Positions 19,287-30,581 of a stretch of DNA of 64,000 nucleotides are shown here, piece after piece (the stretch's first letter is position 1; each line of letters opens with the position of its first letter). Source of the stretch: Rubrivivax sp. GTDB lineage: Bacteria; Pseudomonadota; Gammaproteobacteria; Burkholderiales; Burkholderiaceae_C. A program made the position numbers and the translations under genes. Location: positions 142,695 to 206,694 of the forward strand of contig JAHBZT010000006.1 in assembly GCA_019635315.1 (NCBI GenBank), written 5' to 3'. The notes beneath the pieces are model-generated. The model had not been told where the DNA came from. It ran no database searches and saw only the letters and a list, made by a program, of their open reading frames with translations.

Positions 19287-20402
19287 TCAGCGCGTGCGCG
19301 CCGGCCGCGGCAGCATCGCGACGACCAGCGTGACCAGCGTCAGCGGGATCACGAAGCCCATCATCACCTGCGAGAAGGCCGGCAGCACGGCGTGCTCCTG
19401 GGCGGCCAGCACCAGGTAGGCCGTGTAGGCGGCGTAGTACAGCAGGAACAGCAGACCCTCCCAGCGCGCGATCTCGCGCCCGGACAGGAAGACCGGCAGG
19501 CAGGCCACCAGCGCGGCGAGCATGACCCAGAGGTCGAAGTGGCGCACGGCGTCCGGCACCGCCAGGCCGTCGAGCCCGATGCCGGCGGCGGCCAGGCCGG
19601 CCAGCCCGAGCACGCCGAGGATGTTGAAGACGCAGCTGCCGACGACGTTGCCGACCGCGATGTCGCGCTCGCCCTTGACGGCCGCGGTGACCGAGGCCGC
19701 GACCTCGGGCAGCGAGGTGCCGGCGGCGACGATGGTGAGCCCGATCACGACGTCGCTGACGCCCAGCGCCTTCGCGAAGTGCACCGCCGCGCCGACCAGC
19801 GCCTGCGAGCCGCCGACCAGCAGCGCCAGCCCGGCCAGCACCAGGGCGACCTGCACGACCGGCCGGCTGTCCCAGCGGCCGGGCTCGAGCGGCGTCAGCT
19901 CGCTGTCGTAGTCGCCGGCGGCCGAGGTGCCGGCGGCGGCCGCGGCGGCGTTCTGCGTGCGCGACTGCACGACGAGGAATACCGTGTAGGCGATCAGCAG
20001 CCCGAACAGCAGCGCGCTGTCGAACAGGCCGATGCGGCCGTCCTGCGCCAGCACGATCAGCAGCAGCGCGCTGCCGATCAGGATAGGGGCTTCCTGGCGG
20101 ATGACCTGAACGTGCACCGCCAGCGGCGTGATCAGCGCCGCCAGGCCCAGGATGAACAGCACGTTGAAGCTGTTGCTGCCGACCGCGTTGCCCAGCGCCA
20201 GGTCGGTGCTGCCGCCGAGCACCGCGCCGACCGAGACCGCCATCTCCGGCGCGCTGGTGCCGAAGGCCACCACGGTGAGGCCGACGACCAGCGGCGAGAT
20301 GCCGAAGGCCAGCGCCAGCTTGGAGGCGCCGCGCACCAGCAGCTCGGCACCGGCGACCAGCGCCACCAGGCCGGCGACGAACAGGCCGACCTGCGCGATC
20401 AC
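19287..20402 (-). CDS. CaCA family Na+/Ca2+ antiporter
   Basis: A 371-residue membrane exchanger of the YrbG/CaCA type. The two inverted alpha repeats are clear: GTSAPEMAVSV with GNAVGSNSFNVLFILG (about residues 50-85) and GTSLPEVAASV with GNVVGSCVFNILGVLG (about 255-290); the acidic residues in the PE motifs coordinate Ca2+/Na+. A polar cytoplasmic loop of about 40 residues separates the halves. The start is a GTG at 20402 that overlaps the TGA of the upstream sodium-channel gene (GTGA), so the exchanger and channel are translationally coupled. Confidence 0.9.
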   Translation of the reverse strand: MIAQVGLFVAGLVALVAGAELLVRGASKLALAFGISPLVVGLTVVAFGTSAPEMAVSVGAVLGGSTDLALGNAVGSNSFNVLFILGLAALITPLAVHVQVIRQEAPILIGSALLLIVLAQDGRIGLFDSALLFGLLIAYTVFLVVQSRTQNAAAAAAGTSAAGDYDSELTPLEPGRWDSRPVVQVALVLAGLALLVGGSQALVGAAVHFAKALGVSDVVIGLTIVAAGTSLPEVAASVTAAVKGERDIAVGNVVGSCVFNILGVLGLAGLAAAGIGLDGLAVPDAVRHFDLWVMLAALVACLPVFLSGREIARWEGLLFLLYYAAYTAYLVLAAQEHAVLPAFSQVMMGFVIPLTLVTLVVAMLPRPARTR

Positions 20403-21307
20403 GGCGCGCCCCCGGTGCCGGTGCCCGCGGCGCGCTGGCGCAGCAGCGTGCGCAGCTCGGCGATCTCGCCGCGCAGCGCGCGCACCTCGGTGTGCAGGTC
20501 GGCCTCGATGTGCTCGCGTGCGCCTTCGACGGCGGCGATGGTCTCGGCCTTGTCGGCGTCGGTGAAGCTCTGCATGGCGCTGACGATGATGCCGATGAAC
20601 AGGTTCAGCATCGTGAAGGTGGCGATCAGGATGAAGGGGATGAAGAAACCCCAGGCGTAGGGGTAGACCTCCATCACCGGGCGCACGATGCCCATGCTCC
20701 AGCTCTCCAGCGTCATGACCTGGAACAGCGTGTACAGGCTGCGGCCCAGCGTGCCGAACCAGTCCGGGAAGCTGGCGCCGAAGAGGTTGGTGGTGATGAC
20801 GGCGAAGACGTAGAAGACCAGCGCCAGCACCATCGCGATCGAGCTCAGCCCGGGGATCGCCGCCAGCAGCCCGCCGACCACGCGCCGCATCGACGGCACG
20901 ATGGTCAGGATGCGCAGCACGCGCAGTACGCGCAGCGCGCGCAGCACCGCGAACTGCCCGGTCGCCGGCGCCAGCGCGATGGCCACGACCGCGAAGTCGA
21001 ACAGGCTCCAGGGGTCGCGCCAGAAGGCGGCGCGGTGCACGAACAGGCGCAGCGCGAGCTCGACGACGAAGACGGCCAGGATGGCGCGGTCCAGCGCCGC
21101 CAGCCAGTCGCAGTGCGTGGCGCGCAGCTCGGCCGAGGTCTCGAGGCCGAGCACGATGGCGTTGACGATGATCAGCGCCAGGATCCCGTGCTGGAACCAG
21201 GGGCGCGCGAGCAGCAGGCCGAGCCGGCTGCGCAGGTCGCGCGGCGCCTGCGCGGGCCGGGCGGGGGGCGGGGCGTTCGGGACGGGCGGGGCGTTCGCGG
21301 GCTTCAC
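20399..21307 (-). CDS. Prokaryotic voltage-gated sodium channel (NaChBac/NavMs type)
   Basis: A single-domain six-helix ion channel, a homotetramer in the inner membrane. S4 is VLRALRVLRVLRILTIVPSM with four arginines at every third position, the voltage sensor. The selectivity filter is TLESWSM (about residues 196-202), the same as in NavAb and NavMs, and marks a Na+ rather than K+ or Ca2+ pore. S6 (FFIPFILIATFTMLNLFIGIIVSAM) matches NavMs closely. The C-terminal tail (HIEADLHTEVRALRGEIAELRTLL) is a four-helix-bundle coiled coil. The start is uncertain: GTG at 21307, GTG at 21328 and TTG at 21358 are all in frame, none with a strong ribosome site; ATGs far upstream add unrelated sequence. 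Overlap with the Na+/Ca2+ exchanger suggests joint Na+ handling. Confidence 0.88.
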   Translation of the reverse strand: MKPANAPPVPNAPPPARPAQAPRDLRSRLGLLLARPWFQHGILALIIVNAIVLGLETSAELRATHCDWLAALDRAILAVFVVELALRLFVHRAAFWRDPWSLFDFAVVAIALAPATGQFAVLRALRVLRVLRILTIVPSMRRVVGGLLAAIPGLSSIAMVLALVFYVFAVITTNLFGASFPDWFGTLGRSLYTLFQVMTLESWSMGIVRPVMEVYPYAWGFFIPFILIATFTMLNLFIGIIVSAMQSFTDADKAETIAAVEGAREHIEADLHTEVRALRGEIAELRTLLRQRAAGTGTGGAP

Positions 21308-21602
21308 GGCGGGGGAGGGGTGGCGCACGGGCGTGGCGCGGGTGCGGGATTCTGCCAATGCGGCCGGTCCCGTGGCGGATCTGGGGTAAGGTCGGCCGGT
21401 TGTCGTGGTCAGGCCGCCGCACCCGGGGAGGGTGCCGGCGGCCGTGGCGGCAGCACCCGCCGACGGCCTGCGCAGGCCTGTCGACGCGGTGTCGCAGCGT
21501 TGCGTTCCGTGATCGGCGGCCCTGCCCGGGTGCGGGGGGCCTGCGTCAGGCGGTCTTTCCCAGACCGGGGCCGATGTCGCCCCGCCCCCGAGGAGGACCC
21601 GC

Positions 21603-22361
21603 ATGACCCCCCAGATCCACAACATCAGCTTCCCGGTCACCGAGCCCGGCGCGCTGGACCAGGACCAGGCCTATTTCTACCTGCGCGAGAACGGCGAGCA
21701 GGTGCGCCTGCGCTTCCACGACTATGCCGAGATCTACCGCCGGCCCGGGCTCTACGAGCAGCTCTTCTACCAGCGGCTGCGCTGCATCTCGCCGCGCAAG
21801 GCCCACGACGTGCTGGAGAAGGTGCTCAAGGACAACCACGTCGAGCTGAGCAGCCTGCGCGTGCTGGACCTGGGGGCCGGCAACGGCATGGTCGGCGAGC
21901 TGCTGGATGCCGCGCGCGTGATCGGCGTGGACATCGTCGAGGAGGCGCGCGCGGCCTGCGAGCGCGACCGCCCGCACGCCTACGACGCCTACTACGTGAC
22001 CGACATGAGCCGCCTGGACGCGGCGACCGCGGCCGAGATGAAGCGCTGGCAGATCGACTGCCTGACCTGCATCGCCGCGCTGGGCTTCGGCGACATCCCG
22101 GTGCCGGCCTTCGCGCAGGCCTTCAACCTGGTGCAGGACGGCGGCTGGACGGTCTTCAACCTGAAGGAGACCTTCCTGCACGAGAGCGACCGCAGCGGCT
22201 TCTCGCGCCTGGTCAAGGGCCTGCTGGTCAGCGACATCCTGGAGGTCCACCACCTGGAGCGCTACCGGCACCGGCTGTCGATCGACGGCCGGCCGCTGTT
22301 CTACTACGTGCTGGTCGGCCGCAAGCGCGGCGACATCCCGCCGGGCATGGTGCGCGCCTGA
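21603..22361 (+). CDS. Class I SAM-dependent methyltransferase
   Basis: A 252-residue cytoplasmic protein. The SAM-binding motif I is VLDLGAGNGMVGELL (about residues 89-103), followed by RVIGVDIVEEAR, where the acidic residue of motif II binds the SAM ribose. The rest (CLTCIAALGFGDIPVPAFAQAFNLV, WTVFNLKETFLH) fits a Rossmann-fold methyltransferase, but I cannot name the substrate. The ATG at 21603 follows GAGGAGG (21589-21595). It is divergent from the sodium channel and lies 176 bp before acs; no functional link is evident. Confidence 0.75.
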   Translation: MTPQIHNISFPVTEPGALDQDQAYFYLRENGEQVRLRFHDYAEIYRRPGLYEQLFYQRLRCISPRKAHDVLEKVLKDNHVELSSLRVLDLGAGNGMVGELLDAARVIGVDIVEEARAACERDRPHAYDAYYVTDMSRLDAATAAEMKRWQIDCLTCIAALGFGDIPVPAFAQAFNLVQDGGWTVFNLKETFLHESDRSGFSRLVKGLLVSDILEVHHLERYRHRLSIDGRPLFYYVLVGRKRGDIPPGMVRA

Positions 22362-22537
22362 GGCCCCCGGGGCCGGGCCGGGCCGCGCCCCGCCCGCCCG
22401 CGCCGGCCGCTGCGGCGAAGCCCCGATGGCGCGCCGCGGCGCCCGCCGTAGAGTAAGCACTTCGTCAGCGCCGCCCGCGACAGTCCGGGCGGCAGGCCGG
22501 CGGCGGCCGGTTCCCTTCGGTTCCCCAGGAGACATCG

Positions 22538-24496
<1,959 letters not shown>

Positions 24497-24508
<12 letters not shown>

Positions 24509-24641
24509 TCCAGGTCGCGCGCAAGCGCGGGCGTGCCGCGCAGCGGCACGAAGGGCGGGATTCGGGGTTCACTCATGTCGCGCAGCGACGTGAGTGAACA
24601 CCAGAATCCGGCGCGGGAACGTGCAGACCAACTGATCCAGG
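24497..24641. repeat. Direct repeat bracketing a hairpin cluster
   Basis: The 18-mer CAGACCAACTGATCCAGG occurs at 24497-24514, over the acs stop codon, and again at 24624-24641; the match extends 8 more bases with one mismatch. The copies flank two further perfect hairpins. No ORF explains the interval. Confidence 0.7.
24532..24609. repeat. Two stem-loops with GCA loops in the acs downstream region
   Basis: First, CGTGCCGC (24532-24539) pairs with GCGGCACG (24543-24550) around a GCA loop. Second, a 15-base arm (24567-24581) pairs with 24585-24599, again around GCA and with one G-T wobble, and the flanking GGATTC (24558-24563) pairs with GAATCC (24604-24609). The shared loop suggests related palindromic elements; they contain no coding signal. 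Confidence 0.6.
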
Positions 24642-24757
24642 CCGCGCGCCGGCGGCAGCAGTTCGCACCGATCGTCCGCCGGCAGGCCGGCGGGCCCGCC
24701 GGCCTGCGCTACAGTGCTCCGCAGCCGGCGGCGCCAGCCGCCCGGGGAGAAACTGCG

Positions 24758-25108
24758 ATGCCCATGGTGATCATCGGGGTGCTGCTGCTGGTGGCGAAGA
24801 TGGCCGAGGTCGGTCCCACGGCCGGCTGGTCGTGGTGGATCGTGCTGGCGCCGTTCGGCCTGGCCGTCGTCTGGTGGCAGTTCTCGGACTCCACCGGCCT
24901 GACGCAGCGCCGCGCGATGGACAAGATGGACGAGCGCAAGAAGCAGCGCCGCGAGCGCGCGCTCGATGCACTGGGCATGAACCGCCAGCGCGACAAGCAG
25001 GTGCGCCAGGCGCGCGAGGAGACACGCTCGCTGCGTGCGGCCGACCCGACGCAGGCCGGCACGCCCGAACGCGACGCCGAGCCTCCGCGGCGCGAGCCCC
25101 GGCTGTAG
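24758..25108 (+). CDS. Small Trp-rich protein (TIGR04438-like)
   Basis: A 116-residue protein. Two closely spaced hydrophobic segments (residues 3-15 and about 23-40) carry the tryptophans (GWSWWIVLAPFGLAVVWWQF), followed by a strongly charged cytoplasmic tail with RRAMDKMDERKKQRRERALDALGM. This matches the small Trp-rich protein family (TIGR04438) of betaproteobacteria, whose function is unknown. The ATG at 24758 follows GGGGAGA; a TACAGT hexamer at 24710-24715 could be its -10. Convergent with ilvD, 29 bp apart. Confidence 0.75.
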   Translation: MPMVIIGVLLLVAKMAEVGPTAGWSWWIVLAPFGLAVVWWQFSDSTGLTQRRAMDKMDERKKQRRERALDALGMNRQRDKQVRQAREETRSLRAADPTQAGTPERDAEPPRREPRL

Positions 25109-25137
25109 GCCGCGCCCGGTCCCCCGGTCGCCGTCGT

Positions 25138-26814
25138 TCAGTCGCCGTCGAGCACCGCGCCCTGGCTGGCGCTGGCGGCATTCTTCGCAAACTTGGCCAG
25201 CACGCCACGCGTGTAGCGCGGCGCCGGCGCCGTCCAGGCGGCGCGGCGGCGCGCGATCTCGGCGTCGTCCACCTCCAGCTGCAGCAGCAGCCGGTGGGCG
25301 TCGATGGTGATGCGGTCGCCTTCGTGCACCAGCGCGATCAGCCCGCCGGCATGCGCCTCGGGCGCGACATGGCCGACCACCATGCCCCAGGTGCCGCCGC
25401 TGAAGCGGCCGTCGGTGATCAGGCCCACGCTCTCGCCCAGGCCCTGGCCGATCAGCGCGCTGGTCGGCGCCAGCATCTCCGGCATGCCAGGCCCGCCCTT
25501 GGGGCCCAGGTAGCGCAGCACCATCACGTCGCCCGGCCTGATCTGCCCGGCCATGATGGCCGCCAGCGCGCTCTGCTCGTCGTCGAAGACACGCGCCGGG
25601 CCGCTCATCACCGGGTTCTTCAGTCCGGTGATCTTGGCCACGCAACCCTCGGTGGCCAGGTTGCCCTTCAGGATCGCCAGGTGGCCCTGGGCGTAGAGCG
25701 GGTTGGAGACCGGGCGGATCACGTCCTGGCCGGCGGACAGCGGCGGCACCTCGGCCAGGTTCTCGGCCACCGTCTTGCCGGTGATGGTCATGCAGTCGCC
25801 CTGCAGCAGCCCGGCGGCGAGCAGCACCTTCATCACCGCCGGGATGCCGCCGGCGCGGTGCAGGTCGATCGCCAGGTACTTGCCGCTGGGCTTCAGGTCG
25901 CAGATCACCGGCACCTTGCGCCGCATGCGCTCGAAGTCGTCGATGCGCCAGTCCACCCCGGCGGCATGCGCGATGGCCAGGAAGTGCAGCACCGCATTCG
26001 TGCTGCCGCCGGTGGCCATGATCACCGCGACGGCATTCTCGATCGCCTGCTTCGTGACGATGTCGCGCGGCTTCAGGTCGGCCTCCACCGCCTTCACGAG
26101 GGCCTGGGCGGCGCGCTCGACGCCGCCGACGATCTCGCCCTCGACGTTGGCCATCGTCGAGCTGAAGGGCAGGCTCATGCCCAGCGCCTCGAAGGCCGAG
26201 GACATGGTGTTGGCGGTATACATGCCGCCGCAGGAGCCGCTGCCGGGGATCGCGCGGCGCTCGATCTGGCAGAAGTCCTCCTCGCTCATCTTGCCGGCGC
26301 TGAACTGGCCCACGGCCTCGAAGACGCTGACGATGTTGAGGTCCTGGCCCTTGTACTTGCCGGGCAGGATGGTGCCGCCGTAGACATAGATCGCCGGCAC
26401 GTTGGCGCGCAGCATGCCCATCATGCCGCCGGGCATGTTCTTGTCGCAGCCGCCGATGACCAGCACGCCGTCCATCCACTGGCCGCCGACGCAGGTCTCC
26501 ACGCAGTCGGCGATGACCTCGCGGCTGACCAGGCTGTACTTCATGCCCTCGGTGCCCATCGCCATGCCGTCGCTGATGGTCGGCGTGCCGAAGACCTGCG
26601 GGTTGGCGCCGTACTCCTTCAGCGCCGCCACCGCGGCATCGGCCAGGCGCTGCAGGCCGCTGTTGCAGGGCGTGATCGTGCTGTGGCCGTTGGCCACGCC
26701 GATCATGGGCTTGCCGAAGTCGGCCTCGGTATAGCCCATGCCGTAGTACATGCTGCGGTTGGGCGCGCGGGCCACGCCTTCGGTGATGTTCCTGGAGCGG
26801 CGGTTCGAAGTCAT
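25138..26814 (-). CDS. ilvD: Dihydroxy-acid dehydratase
   Basis: A 558-residue cytoplasmic iron-sulfur enzyme of the IlvD/Edd family, which dehydrates 2,3-dihydroxyisovalerate and 2,3-dihydroxy-3-methylvalerate in valine and isoleucine synthesis. Cluster and Mg2+ motifs are visible: [15 protein letters not shown] (about residues 42-56), [14 protein letters not shown] (about 121-134), [16 protein letters not shown] (about 189-204), and the C-terminal [19 protein letters not shown], which is the branched-chain dehydratase signature. Length fits the short IlvD branch. The ATG at 26814 ([13 protein letters not shown]) is the family start. Monocistronic by position. Confidence 0.93.
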   Translation of the reverse strand: MTSNRRSRNITEGVARAPNRSMYYGMGYTEADFGKPMIGVANGHSTITPCNSGLQRLADAAVAALKEYGANPQVFGTPTISDGMAMGTEGMKYSLVSREVIADCVETCVGGQWMDGVLVIGGCDKNMPGGMMGMLRANVPAIYVYGGTILPGKYKGQDLNIVSVFEAVGQFSAGKMSEEDFCQIERRAIPGSGSCGGMYTANTMSSAFEALGMSLPFSSTMANVEGEIVGGVERAAQALVKAVEADLKPRDIVTKQAIENAVAVIMATGGSTNAVLHFLAIAHAAGVDWRIDDFERMRRKVPVICDLKPSGKYLAIDLHRAGGIPAVMKVLLAAGLLQGDCMTITGKTVAENLAEVPPLSAGQDVIRPVSNPLYAQGHLAILKGNLATEGCVAKITGLKNPVMSGPARVFDDEQSALAAIMAGQIRPGDVMVLRYLGPKGGPGMPEMLAPTSALIGQGLGESVGLITDGRFSGGTWGMVVGHVAPEAHAGGLIALVHEGDRITIDAHRLLLQLEVDDAEIARRRAAWTAPAPRYTRGVLAKFAKNAASASQGAVLDGD

Positions 26815-26955
26815 GCGGCGGATCTCCGTTGGTTCCGCCGAGTTTAGCCAGCGGCGCTGACGGGCCCTGACGGCCCGTCGTGGCCAAACCGGCCGCGCGT
26901 GGACAATCGCGAGGTCCCCGCCCGTGCCACCCGTGCCACCCGGCCGCCCGCCCCG

Positions 26956-27762
26956 ATGCTCCAGCACCCGCAGTTCGATCCCGTCGCCGTCGCCATCGGC
27001 CCGCTGTCCATCCACTGGTACGGGCTGACCTACCTGGTGGCGTTCGTGCTGTTCTGGTGGCTGGCGCGCCGGCGCGTCGCGCTGCCGCACTTCGCGCGCG
27101 CCGGCTGGACGGCACGCGACGTCGAGGACCTGCTGTTCCTGGGGGTGCTGGGCGTGGTGCTGGGCGGCCGGCTGGGCTATGCGCTGTTCTACAAGCCGGG
27201 CGACTACCTCGCCGACCCGCTGCAGCTGCTGATGGTGTGGAAGGGCGGCATGTCCTTCCACGGCGGGCTGCTCGGCGTGATGGCGGCGATGGCCTGGTTC
27301 GCGCATTCGCGCCGGCGCCCGTTCCTGGAGGTCATGGACGTCGTGGCGCCCTGCGTGCCCACCGGGCTGGCGGCCGGGCGCATCGGCAACTACATCAACG
27401 GCGAGCTGTGGGGCCGCGCCGCCGACCCCGCGCTGCCCTGGGCGATGGTCTTCCCGCAGAGCGGCACGGCAATCCCGCGGCACCCGTCGCAGCTGTACCA
27501 GTTTGCGCTGGAAGGGCTGCTGCTGTTCGCGCTGCTGTGTTGGTACGGCCAGCGCGAGCGCGCGCGCGGCCAGGTCGCCGCGGCCTTCGTCTTCGGCTAC
27601 GGCGTGCTGCGCTTCGTGGCCGAGTATTTCCGCGAGCCCGACAGCTTCCTGGGCCTGCTGGCGCTGGGCATGAGCATGGGCCAGTGGCTGTGCCTGCCGA
27701 TGATCGCCGGCGGCGCCGCGCTGTGGTGGTGGTGCGGGCAGCAGCCGCAGCGCAGCCGCTAG
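26956..27762 (+). CDS. lgt: Prolipoprotein diacylglyceryl transferase
   Basis: A 268-residue inner-membrane enzyme that transfers diacylglycerol from phosphatidylglycerol to the lipobox cysteine of prolipoproteins, the first step of lipoprotein maturation. Conserved features are IHWYGLTYL near the N-terminus, [12 protein letters not shown] (about residues 113-124) with the essential histidine, and [18 protein letters not shown] (about 138-155), the Lgt signature with the essential arginine, plus [12 protein letters not shown]. Seven helices are expected. A TGGACAAT about 50 bp upstream looks like the common Burkholderiales -10. dnaQ follows 9 bp later. Confidence 0.93.
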   Translation: MLQHPQFDPVAVAIGPLSIHWYGLTYLVAFVLFWWLARRRVALPHFARAGWTARDVEDLLFLGVLGVVLGGRLGYALFYKPGDYLADPLQLLMVWKGGMSFHGGLLGVMAAMAWFAHSRRRPFLEVMDVVAPCVPTGLAAGRIGNYINGELWGRAADPALPWAMVFPQSGTAIPRHPSQLYQFALEGLLLFALLCWYGQRERARGQVAAAFVFGYGVLRFVAEYFREPDSFLGLLALGMSMGQWLCLPMIAGGAALWWWCGQQPQRSR

Positions 27763-27771
27763 CATCCGGCC

Positions 27772-28491
27772 ATGCGACAGATCTTCCTGGACACCGAGAC
27801 CACCGGCCTGGACGCCGCGCAGGGCGACCGCATCATCGAGATCGGCTGCATCGAGCTGCTGAACCGGCGCCTCTCGGGCCGGCGCCTGCACCACTATGTC
27901 AACCCGCAGCGCAGCAGCCACCCGGACGCGCTGCGCGTGCACGGCATCACCGACGAGTTCCTGGCCGACAAGCCGCTGTTCGCCCAGGTCGCCGACGAGC
28001 TGCTGGCCTTCGTGGCCGGCGCCGAGGTCATCATCCACAACGCCGACTTCGACCTGCGCTTCCTGGACGCCGAGCTCGAGCGCCTGGGCCGCGGCCGCTT
28101 CGCCGACCACGCCGCCGCGGTGACCGACAGCCTGGCGCTGGCGCGCGAGCTGTACCCGGGCAAGAGCAATTCGCTGGACGCACTGTGCCGGCGCCTGGAG
28201 GTCGACAACTCGCAGCGCGAGCTGCACGGCGCGCTGCTCGACGCAGGCCTGCTGGCCGAGGTCTTCCTGCGCATGACACGCGGGCAGGACAGCCTGGTCA
28301 TCGACACCGACGGCGGCACCGAAGCGGCCGCCGGCGGCCCGGCGCTGGCGGCGGTGGACCTGGCCTCGCTGGTGCTGCCGGTGATCGAGCCCACGGACGA
28401 GGAGCGCGCCGCGCACGAGGCCGTGCTGGCCGAGCTGGACAAAGACAGCGGCGGACGTACGGTGTGGCGGCGGCTGGCTCCGGTGGCATAA
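27772..28491 (+). CDS. dnaQ: DNA polymerase III epsilon subunit (3'-5' proofreading exonuclease)
   Basis: A 239-residue DEDDh exonuclease. Exo I is FLDTETTGL (Asp7 and Glu9), Exo II is [15 protein letters not shown] (about residues 83-97), and Exo III is [15 protein letters not shown] (about 151-165) with the His and Asp of the DEDDh class. The C-terminal tail ([35 protein letters not shown]) matches the polymerase-contacting end of DnaQ, so this is the replicative subunit rather than a free exonuclease. Start 9 bp after lgt. The tRNA-Val -10 (CATAAT, 28487-28492) overlaps its TAA stop. Confidence 0.9.
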   Translation: MRQIFLDTETTGLDAAQGDRIIEIGCIELLNRRLSGRRLHHYVNPQRSSHPDALRVHGITDEFLADKPLFAQVADELLAFVAGAEVIIHNADFDLRFLDAELERLGRGRFADHAAAVTDSLALARELYPGKSNSLDALCRRLEVDNSQRELHGALLDAGLLAEVFLRMTRGQDSLVIDTDGGTEAAAGGPALAAVDLASLVLPVIEPTDEERAAHEAVLAELDKDSGGRTVWRRLAPVA

Positions 28492-28540
28492 TGTCTGGCT
28501 TCTCCGGTCGCCGGTCGTCGATGCGACGGCCGGCCAGCCC

Positions 28541-28615
28541 GGGCGGTTAGCTCAGCGGTAGAGCACTGCCTTCACACGGCAGGGGTCGCAGGTTCGAACC
28601 CTGCACCGCCCACCA
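28541..28615 (+). tRNA. tRNA-Val (anticodon CAC)
   Basis: A complete 75-base cloverleaf. The acceptor stem pairs GGGCGGT (28541-28547) with ACCGCCC (28605-28611), followed by discriminator A and encoded CCA (28613-28615). The anticodon stem is CTGCC/GGCAG around the loop TTCACAC with anticodon CAC at 28573-28575, and the T arm contains GGTTCGAACCC. CAC reads GTG valine codons, frequent in this genome. Transcription probably starts from the -10 at 28487-28492 inside the dnaQ end and stops at the terminator at 28643. Confidence 0.97.
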
Positions 28616-28642
28616 AGCGATCCATCGAAGATCAAGAGGCCA

Positions 28643-28669
28643 CGGCGCCGTCGGGCGCCGCTTTTTCTT
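28643..28669 (+). terminator. Intrinsic terminator after tRNA-Val
   Basis: A 7-bp GC stem (CGGCGCC 28643-28649 and GGCGCCG 28654-28660, 4-base loop) is followed by CTTTTTCTT. It is the clearest factor-independent terminator in the window and lies 28 bases after the tRNA CCA end. Confidence 0.88.
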
Positions 28670-28716
28670 GTGGTGGGGCAAGAGCGGGGCAAGGCGGCTG
28701 TCGCCTCGGTCCCTGC

Positions 28717-28738
28717 GCAAGCCGGTGTGTCGGCTTGC
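28717..28738 (-). terminator. Hairpin after the GGDEF gene
   Basis: GCAAGCCG (28717-28724) pairs with CGGCTTGC (28731-28738) around a 6-base loop, starting 7 bases downstream of the cyclase stop on the minus strand. No T tract follows, so termination is plausible but not certain. Confidence 0.45.
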
Positions 28739-28745
28739 ACCGGCT

Positions 28746-30569
28746 CTAGACCAGCGACCCGAAACCGGTGCGCGGCGCCTGCTCGATGCGCGCGCGGCCC
28801 TGGTTCTTGGCCGCATAGAGCGCGCGGTCGGCGCGCGAGAGCAGCTGCTCGAGCGTGTTGCCGTGGCGCGGGAACAGCACGACGCCGGCCGAGAAGCTGC
28901 CGCCGGGCAGGCGGCGGCGGCCCGGCACGGCCTCCGGCGGCAGCTGCTGGAACTCCTCCAGCAGGCGCGCCAGCAGCGCCTGCGCGGCGTCGCCGTCGGT
29001 CTCGGGCATCAGCGCGACGAATTCCTCGCCGCCGTGCCGGCAGACCAGGTCGCTGCGCCGCAGCGTGCCCGTCAGCAGGGTGCCGAAACGCTGCAGCACG
29101 GCGTCGCCGGCGGCATGGCCGTAGGTGTCGTTGATCAGCTTGAAGTGGTCCAGGTCCATCAGCACCACGGCCAGCGGCTGGCCCTGGCGGCGCGCCAGTT
29201 CCAGCATCGCCGGCGCGGTCTCGAACAGGTAGCGGCGGTTGTGCAGCCCGGTCAGCGGGTCGCGCAGCGCCTGCTCGCGCAGCTGCGCATGCAGCCGCTC
29301 GGTCTGCGCCACCTGGGCCTGCAGCGCCGCATTCAGCTCGGCCAGGCGGCGGCGGTCGTCCTCGGCGCTGCGCCGCGAGTCGACCGCCAGGTCGCGCTCG
29401 CGCCGCGCCTGCGCCAGCTGGTGGCTGACCTGCAGCGCGGCATAGCGCGCGCGCGCACTGCGCCCGACCAGCTGCTCGTACAGCGCCTGCGCGTGGCGCA
29501 CGCAGGCCAGCGCGGCGCGCGTGTCGTCCAGCCGCTCGCAGGCGTCGGCCAGCACGCGGTGCAGCTCCATCAGGTCGTAGGGCTGGTCGCTCAGGCGGCG
29601 CTCGCGGCGCTCGAGCAGGATCTGCTCGGCGACCTCGCGCGCTGCCGCGGCATGGCCGCGTGCGAGCAGGCAGCGCGCGCGCAGCCAGCCCCAGAAGGTC
29701 ATGCCGTCGCCGTCGGCGATGGCGCCCACGGCGCCGGCCTGCAGGTAGCGCTCGGCCTCGTCGAGCTCGCCGACGCCCAGGTGGGCCAGCGCCAGCGGCA
29801 GCGCATGACGCTCCAGCACGCCGGGCACCAGCTCGTCCGGGTGGCCGACCAGGAAGTCGGCCATCGCGCGCGCCGCGCGTGCATCGCCGGCGGCGTGGTG
29901 GATGATGATCAGGTTGCTGGCCGCGGTGGCGACCACCGGCTTGGCGCCGGCCTTGCGCGCGGCGGCCAGCGCCTGCTCGCTGAGGGCGCGGGCGTCCTCC
30001 AGGTTGAACAGGTCCTGGTGGTAGCCGCCCAGGTTGGACAGCGCGGTGATGCGCGGGCCGTCCCAGCCGGTGGCCTCGGCCGCGGCGGCGGCGGCGTGGT
30101 AGTGGCGCAGCGCCTCGTCCACGCGCCCCAGCACCTTGGCCGTGATGGCGCGCGAGTTGTGCGCCAGGAAGCGCTGCATCGCGTCGTAGGCCAGGCCCTG
30201 GGCGGCGATGCGTTCGTCGATCTCGGCCTGCAGCCGCGCCGAGCCCTCGTAGTCGCCGATGCGGCGCAGGTGGATGGCCAGCACCTCGTCGACCAGCGCC
30301 AGCCCGCGCGCGCGCTGCGCGGCGCCGCCGTCGCGGTCCTCGAGCGCCTCGTAGGCCTCGCGCGCGCAGCGCATCGCCTCCTGCGCCGTGGTCTCGTCGC
30401 CGCTGCGCACCTCGGCCAGCGCGACCTGCAGCCAGCCGTCGGCGGCCAGCGCGCCGCCGCTGGCGGCCAGCCGCCGCCCCAGCGCGCCGGCGGCCTGCGG
30501 GTCCAGGTAGCTCAGCTCCCAGGCCCGCGCCAGCGCGGCGGCGGCGGTCGGCGAGATCTCCCCGGGCAC
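28746..30569 (-). CDS. GGDEF diguanylate cyclase with TPR-like N-terminal region
   Basis: A 607-residue protein with no membrane segment. Residues 1 to about 380 are Ala/Leu-rich helix pairs resembling TPR repeats, then a coiled coil (about 385-440), then the GGDEF domain: LHNRRYLFETA, LMDLDHFKLINDTYGHAAGD and the active-site loop RHGGEEFVAL (GGEEF at about 513-517). An RRSD sequence five residues before GGEEF is the product-inhibition site. It should therefore make c-di-GMP from GTP under feedback control, with the TPR region sensing or scaffolding. Start is GTG at 30569 (MPGEISPTAAAA), 12 bp after a ComFB gene, so the two form an operon. Confidence 0.88.
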   Translation of the reverse strand: MPGEISPTAAAALARAWELSYLDPQAAGALGRRLAASGGALAADGWLQVALAEVRSGDETTAQEAMRCAREAYEALEDRDGGAAQRARGLALVDEVLAIHLRRIGDYEGSARLQAEIDERIAAQGLAYDAMQRFLAHNSRAITAKVLGRVDEALRHYHAAAAAAEATGWDGPRITALSNLGGYHQDLFNLEDARALSEQALAAARKAGAKPVVATAASNLIIIHHAAGDARAARAMADFLVGHPDELVPGVLERHALPLALAHLGVGELDEAERYLQAGAVGAIADGDGMTFWGWLRARCLLARGHAAAAREVAEQILLERRERRLSDQPYDLMELHRVLADACERLDDTRAALACVRHAQALYEQLVGRSARARYAALQVSHQLAQARRERDLAVDSRRSAEDDRRRLAELNAALQAQVAQTERLHAQLREQALRDPLTGLHNRRYLFETAPAMLELARRQGQPLAVVLMDLDHFKLINDTYGHAAGDAVLQRFGTLLTGTLRRSDLVCRHGGEEFVALMPETDGDAAQALLARLLEEFQQLPPEAVPGRRRLPGGSFSAGVVLFPRHGNTLEQLLSRADRALYAAKNQGRARIEQAPRTGFGSLV

Positions 30570-30581
30570 GGCGGCGCCGTG

